From contig NW_026252126.1 in the NCBI RefSeq assembly GCF_025399195.1, positions 62,001 to 126,000 on the forward strand: a stretch of DNA of 64,000 bases, in the 5' to 3' direction. This DNA comes from Umbelopsis ramanniana AG (taxonomy: Eukaryota > Mucoromycota > Umbelopsidomycetes > Umbelopsidales > Umbelopsidaceae). Within the stretch, counting starts at the first letter, position 1, and the number at the start of each line of letters is the position of its first letter. Below, piece by piece: positions 59,101-64,000 of the stretch. Made by a program: the position numbers and the translations under genes. Under the pieces are notes generated by a model, which saw only the letters and a list, made by a program, of their open reading frames with translations, was not told the origin of the DNA and did not search any database.

Positions 59101-59271
59101 GTTGATAGCGGCAAGGTTGGCACTGTGCTTAGTTTCAGCAGTCCAGACATTACGAACTTGGGTCAACGCATCTTTGAGAGTGAACTCAGGTTTGAGCGCG
59201 AGCTTTATTGAGGTGGTTTGATTATTGTTATGGACGTTGAATTCAACACGGTGGTAGGGCGATTGTGTCAT
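56104..59271 (-). CDS. Lys-rich nuclear protein with coilin-like N-terminus
   Basis: Exons (minus) 59271..58972, 58900..58229, 58169..58037, 57956..56104; 985 aa. The first 95 residues form a compact domain (VEFNVHNNN ... GFWLPQDSAINCVLKLNDKV) resembling the ubiquitin-like N-terminus of coilin. A very Lys-rich region follows and then three copies of a KHSHDLSA-like motif separated by KKHKK/KKKEEK runs. A long acidic Ser/Thr/Glu region comes next, with an internal repeat (EATVTP ... EEPSFS, twice). A C-terminal helical segment (about 880-985) ends RSPPPSPSRR. The layout suggests a nucleolar or Cajal-body type scaffold. The coilin link is a tentative inference. Exon 3 uses an AAG acceptor, the least certain junction. 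Confidence 0.7.
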
Positions 59272-59817
59272 TTCGCTCAACAACCCGAGAAGAATAAAAG
59301 CTCTTCGAAAAAAAAAAAGTGTCTCAATGGAATAAAAAAAAAATTGAATGCCGCTCGTCTTGAAAGCAGTCATGCCCAAACTGCACAGTCTTCAAAAAAA
59401 GTTTGATCTTTACTAATGCGCCGTACGCTACTGTAGTAGTAGTATAGTCAACATGCTAACGATAACAGAGCGACTATCATTTTATCTCCATGCAGTCAGT
59501 TGAAGCAATAAAGTATGAGAATTAAAAGATTTTTGGTTGCACTAGTAAGGTAGTTTGGATATGAGAAAAGAAAAATCCTCTACCGAATATGGACACTATG
59601 GAGAGAGAGGCGGAGAGCCTTGAATATTTCATTTACGATAGATACAGGGTGTAAGATGCTTGTGGGGTTAATGTGGTATGAGAACTAACTATTCTATTGA
59701 CCATCGTCGATTGCTATGCTTCTCTTGACCGATTGGTGTCATGGAATGTGTGGAGTTTGCAGTGGAGTTGCTATGTGAAACTAATGAGAAGGAACATCAA
59801 TATCTCAAAACTGGATT
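59272..59817. other. intergenic region
   Basis: It holds the promoter of the Lys-rich protein gene and the 3'UTR of the UPF0658 gene, both on the minus strand. A-rich runs lie at 59310-59345. Nothing else seen. Confidence 0.5.
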
Positions 59818-61316
59818 TCACATAATGCAATATATAATTCCTTTTAAAATCTTACTATGATTCATCAGACCCAAGCCAAAGTTTCTTAAGCATATAATGG
59901 ATACTGGCACTGTGGCGATGATCAACACCATATCAACACACACTATGGAAGAGTTCATCACAATGTTAGTGGTCGAGTGATGTTTACGACTAAGCGGCAA
60001 ACAGACTTACAGAAAAACGTTAAAAATATTTTTGTTCCTTGATAGTTTTGAGGATGCTGCGAGATTTCGACCAACATATATATGAAATATGCCATACTGG
60101 CAAACGAACCCAATATGAATCCATATATGTAGTTTTTCTTCTCCCGAATGAGCTGGAAGGAAGCCAAATCATGAGTACAGAGCCGGAACAATCTAGTAAT
60201 AACACCAGGATCACTTACCCCCCAGTATGCCAACAGAAGCATAGCAATAGTAACAACACAGCTGAGAACAATATGTTCAATTAGCTGTTTCACTATACTC
60301 GATTTTGCGTCTGCTGTCGTCAGGTTTGACTCAGATGTCAAAATAAGCAGAGCCAGGTACTGAACTGAAAAGCCCAAGAAAAAGAAGAAATCAAACTTCA
60401 ACATCATGATGAAAATTTGATACATCTTGTAGCGATCTATGTTGTTACATTCGCCCGTTAGCATTTTCTTTTGTGTCTCCGAGCTTTTGTTACGTATGCT
60501 AAATATATCCTTCAATTACCTCGCATTGACAAATCAGCCCCAATTTTTTTGTAAATATGCCAGCTGCAATAAAATAGTTCGAATATTAGTTCACCTGTGA
60601 AGTATATAACGTATGCTGATATTGCGAGCAGCACGTACCCAAACTCTAGATAAAGTTTGTATGCAAGGAATGTAAAGGTGATCACCCCTAGCACCATAAG
60701 AACGATGACTGTAATTTCTGCCCAGCGTCCAGCGTCGTATGCACTTTGTACAGCTACTACGATCACCGTTTCGTCGCCACTAAATAGTGTTGTTGATTGA
60801 TGGTACTGAATGACTGAATAAGCACCAATGCCAAATTCGAATACACAAAGTGCAATAAGTTGTATGGTGTTCTTTTGGTATATCTAAATACACACATGCA
60901 GGGCGGTTATAATTAGTCTTTTTTTTTTCCAGAAGGTGATTAAAATAGGGCTGCACGTACCGCATCCACAACCAACGCAATAGTAAAAATTTGCGCGATA
61001 ATGAATAATATGAAATAGACTGACAGTGACTGGGCATTGGCATATGCATTTGTGATACTGTCTGCTCCTTGGTTCAAATGTTGTTGATTAAGGATGTCGA
61101 GCATTTTTTGATGGTATGAATATACAACGGCTTCAAATATTATGGCGAGAACGGCTTGCAAACATATTGTCACAAAGATAGCTCGGGTCCATCGGGACTC
61201 TCCAAACTACGATAGTTATCAAATATCGTTAGTTAGCAAGGCGCTAAATGGGCTATCACCGACTTTGACCCTCGGCAAAAAAGGCTAGTACTTACAACTC
61301 GAGATATAATCCACAT
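59818..61316 (-). CDS. UPF0658 Golgi membrane protein
   Basis: Exons (minus) 61316..61296, 61206..60961, 60883..60639, 60563..60520, 60436..60219, 60152..60011, 59942..59818; 346 aa. It starts MWIISRVFGESRWTRAIFV, and about seven transmembrane helices follow. Family blocks are KLYLEFGWHIYKKIGADLSM, RYKMYQIFIMMLKFDFFFFL and ISIICLRNFGLGL-type ends. It matches the fungal UPF0658 family, whose fission-yeast member is at the Golgi; biochemical function is unknown. The junction GG|C TGG (60639/60563) was chosen because it restores EFGWHIY. The ATG-proximal exon is 21 nt. Confidence 0.88.
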
Positions 61317-63292
61317 GTATGTTCTATATTTTCGGCTGGAGTGATTGAAAGTGCTTCTTCAACAAGTTCAAAATTAATCTCTACTGAAAGTGAATAGTTG
61401 TCAACGGCGCATACCGGTGCAAAATGGAGTCAGCGGGTGATGATTCTAATTTAAGGTACGATTTTGAGGAGTAAATTGCTTCCGCATTACTTACAGCTGA
61501 GATTTCAAAAGTGAACTAGAGATCAGCAGCTGGAAGAACTAAAGGAAAGAGTGTTGTTTTCGAGAGATGACGCCTACTAAAGATTAACCAGGCGAGAATC
61601 AGTGGAAGAGAGAAGGATAGGAAAAGGAGAGGAAAGTAAGAGGAGACGCAATAGAGAGGAAAAAAAAAAAATGGACATGGGCAATTTGCTGAGATGTTCA
61701 TACGGTTCCACGAAAAAAATTAGACTTTCAATCTCTTCTTAGTCTTCGATAATGCTTCGTGGCAATAATACTTCAATTCTAAAAGGTCTCAGTCATTTAT
61801 TTAGAGTGTTTGATTTAAGTCCAGGTACAGGTCCCAAATCAATTAAAGACATTGCTCTCAAATGTGAGACTCACGCGTTGTCGCTCTTTTCCCAAATAGT
61901 GAGTGACACTCGAATTGGTCAAGGGTTCCCTTCAGGGCGCATCTTTATTCGAACAGCTGTGTTACTTCAGAGTCATCATCCATCCAAAAATTATTTATAT
62001 GTTGCTCTATAATCTAAGGAGGAACAGTACTGATGGTATTAGATCACACATGGCTATCATAGAAAAAGAATTAGTACCGTGGCCACTTGTATTAATCACA
62101 CGCACACTTGCGTACCTTAAAATGAGTTGCCGCTATCGTAATTTGTCAATATTCTATTTGACATGTGGATAACATGAGCTTTTGACGCTATGATAATAAA
62201 AGCTATTTAATCATGATAGTCTTCTGCTTACAGATATGTCTTTGGGAGACTGTGTGCAAGATAGGCTTCAGCCCGTCGTAGCTGTCATTAAATTGCCGAC
62301 GTCACATTGGCTAAAAATGATAGGAGTAGAAATTTCAATTTCCTTGACAGACGAGAAAACGCAACGTTAGCCCTCTGCTGCAATGATCAGTCGAGCGGCG
62401 AACGTACATAACACGAGATTTTGATAGATCTTGGTTAGCCATTCTTGGCTCCTCATCATTCGCTTCACATCTCCTCAGATTCTGCCGCTAGTCTTCAATC
62501 TATGCAAGGGTTCCCCAGCTGACCAACTTTATGCCGTTTCGCTTTAACCCTAAATTCCAACTGGTTGGAGGTTCATTGGACCTCTAGCAAGCGATCTATT
62601 CGCTTTTCTTGGGTTTTTTTTTTCTTTCATTCTTTTTTTTCCCCAAGAATCAAAACAAAAAGGGAAAAACAAAAGATGATTGGCTTTATATGTTGGTTAT
62701 GCTGCCCGGAAACAATCCCCTTGACCGAAGATAGTTTGTGTGCTGGACTCTGTGTGAAAAGAATGATGTTCTGTGTACCGAGTGATGTCTTGCGCTGCTT
62801 ATAAACCGATGACTTATCCTTGATAGCGCGCCAATTGTCAAGCTGGCCAAGTATCAAGGTGAATTGCCTCTTCAGGCGGCTCACAGGGATATTCAAACTC
62901 GCTCTTGATACTTGCGATTTACAGCTGGCAATAGGGCTCTCTTTAATCAGAGAGTTGTTTATATAGTATGCTAGTACAACTTGTACCAGAGAGGATCTTC
63001 ATATCTCTCTCCCTTTTTTTTTATATACAAAATGAAACTAAATACTGGAACAGAAGTGCCAAGCACTTTGTTAGATGCCGAAGGGTAACTTCCGTGGTGC
63101 TACAATCAGCATTGCGCTGATACACGTTATACCTATTGAATCACCAAAAGCGCAGATTTGTCACCTGCGCTAAGAAAGTCAACGTACTACTTCTAATTTC
63201 ATTCCACCACCAGTTGTAATATAGCGGTTTTTTTTTAACCTATGCATTTGACGTAGAGGACAAAACTATATACATTATTTCATTAACATCAA
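61317..63292. other. 2-kb gene-poor region
   Basis: It lies upstream of the UPF0658 gene and downstream of the NELF gene (both minus). An 86-codon ORF at 61752-62012 (MLRGNNTS) and short frames near 62830-62930 are unrecognised. Homopolymer T runs lie at 62612-62645 and 63010-63025. No RNA gene seen. Confidence 0.4.
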
Positions 63293-64000
63293 CTAGAATC
63301 TTCTTTGTAATGATATGATGATCTCTCTAGTATCGGGGTTGATAGGGTCCTCTCTGTTCAGCGCAGTATCTAAAATGAAGAAATAAAAGTTACGAACTGA
63401 TTTACCATGCGAGGTAACAAAAGCATTCATTTTACTTACTAAGAAATTCCCAAACTACGGTTTTCACCTCCATAGCCTTATCCAATGACTCCGCTATTGG
63501 TTCGATAATTTCAACAATCAGGTCAATAAATTCGTTCGAGTATGGAGCTTCGGCCATATCCAGGATCTGAGAAAAGAAAAAACGTCGTATGAGAAGTTGA
63601 GTCTAACGGGGGCAAGTTCAATGGAGAAAATATAGCGACATACCATTTTTATGGTATGTACAATCAAGCTTTCGTCAACGCTGCTGCTGATGCGCTTGAT
63701 GTACTTTAGGACTGGTAATACATAGCCAAGCTGGACAAGATATATCATCCGGTCCAATAAAGTCCTACGCAAGGCCATCTATACAAGAATACTTGTTATT
63801 ATCTGTTGTTTTCGCAACCTAGACCGTCCGCTTTCTTCATCTTACCATAATTTCGGGGCTGAGGTTCTTAACTTCAACCGTCAGATTATTTTGAAGTACC
63901 TGGAAGACAAATGGCCGCTGAAGAGGATGTCGATAGGCAATTTCTTCCAGGATCTGGTGTGGTACAGGCACAACAGCAGAACGATAATAAGTTTCATACC
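63293..64000 (-). CDS. NELF-C/D (TH1) subunit, C-terminal part
   Basis: Exons (minus) >64000..63846, 63778..63644, 63566..63440, 63369..63293; the last ~164 aa of a larger protein whose 5' part lies beyond the window. The block LRRTLLDRMIYL followed by GYVLPVLKYI is the TH1/NELF-C/D signature. It is preceded by YRHPLQRPFVFQVLQ and followed by ILDMAEAPYSNEF, matching the animal LDVIAPPYTSDF segment. NELF-C/D is part of the complex that holds RNA polymerase II at promoter-proximal pauses in animals. Ascomycete and basidiomycete yeasts lack NELF. All junctions keep phase, and the C-terminus ends LQRRF. Confidence 0.88.

Overview
This is a eukaryotic, clearly fungal, A+T-rich and gene-dense stretch. 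I could model 26 protein-coding genes (two run off the window ends) carrying about 110 spliceosomal introns, mostly 55-80 nt with GTAAGT-like donors and frequent CTAAC/CTGAC branch sites. Intron-rich single-copy genes, a NELF-C/D homologue (a subunit yeasts lack), a divergent beta-tubulin and a GEN1-type resolvase point to an early-diverging fungus, most likely Mucoromycota (Mucorales-like). The species is not identifiable from the sequence alone. I saw no rRNA, no convincing tRNA, no CRISPR array and no recognisable retroelement, virus-like element or intact transposon.

Layout. 0-15 kb: a Caf120/Skg3-like PH-domain protein (5' end outside the window), a Skn7-type HSF/response-regulator factor, DAD1/Ost2, SF3B4, the shuttle protein DDI1, a germinal-centre-III kinase and beta-tubulin. 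16-29 kb: an FAH-family hydrolase, a Snt2-like chromatin reader, a GEN1/Yen1-type resolvase, a secreted sulfatase and ribosomal protein L11. 30-41.5 kb: proteasome ATPase Rpt2, INO80 subunit Ies6, an ankyrin protein, a NAK-family kinase, an LEA2-like membrane protein, an alpha/beta hydrolase and a secreted Ser/Thr-rich glycoprotein. 43-64 kb: an UNC93-like transporter, an AP-1-type bZIP factor, a SAM+HMG-box protein, sulfite oxidase, a Lys-rich coilin-like nuclear protein, a UPF0658 Golgi protein and the 3' half of NELF-C/D. The genes are mainly housekeeping and not co-functional. Several pairs are head-to-head with short shared promoters (SF3B4/DDI1 172 bp, RPT2/IES6 503 bp).

The most interesting signal is in gene architecture. 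Beta-tubulin is only readable across an intron with AT-AC ends. Sulfite oxidase needs a 6-nt exon that supplies its molybdenum-ligand cysteine. The GCKIII kinase has a 9-nt exon holding the catalytic Asp. Three genes (GCKIII kinase, RPL11, RPT2) have a first coding exon that is just ATG, and two introns are GC-AG. Beta-tubulin also carries Tyr167 and Ala198, two residues linked to benzimidazole insensitivity in other fungi.

All exon borders were set by hand from splice signals, reading-frame phase and remembered family sequences. No alignment or RNA data were available. The largest gene-poor stretch (48.0-51.6 kb) and the 61.3-63.3 kb stretch hold nothing I could identify.
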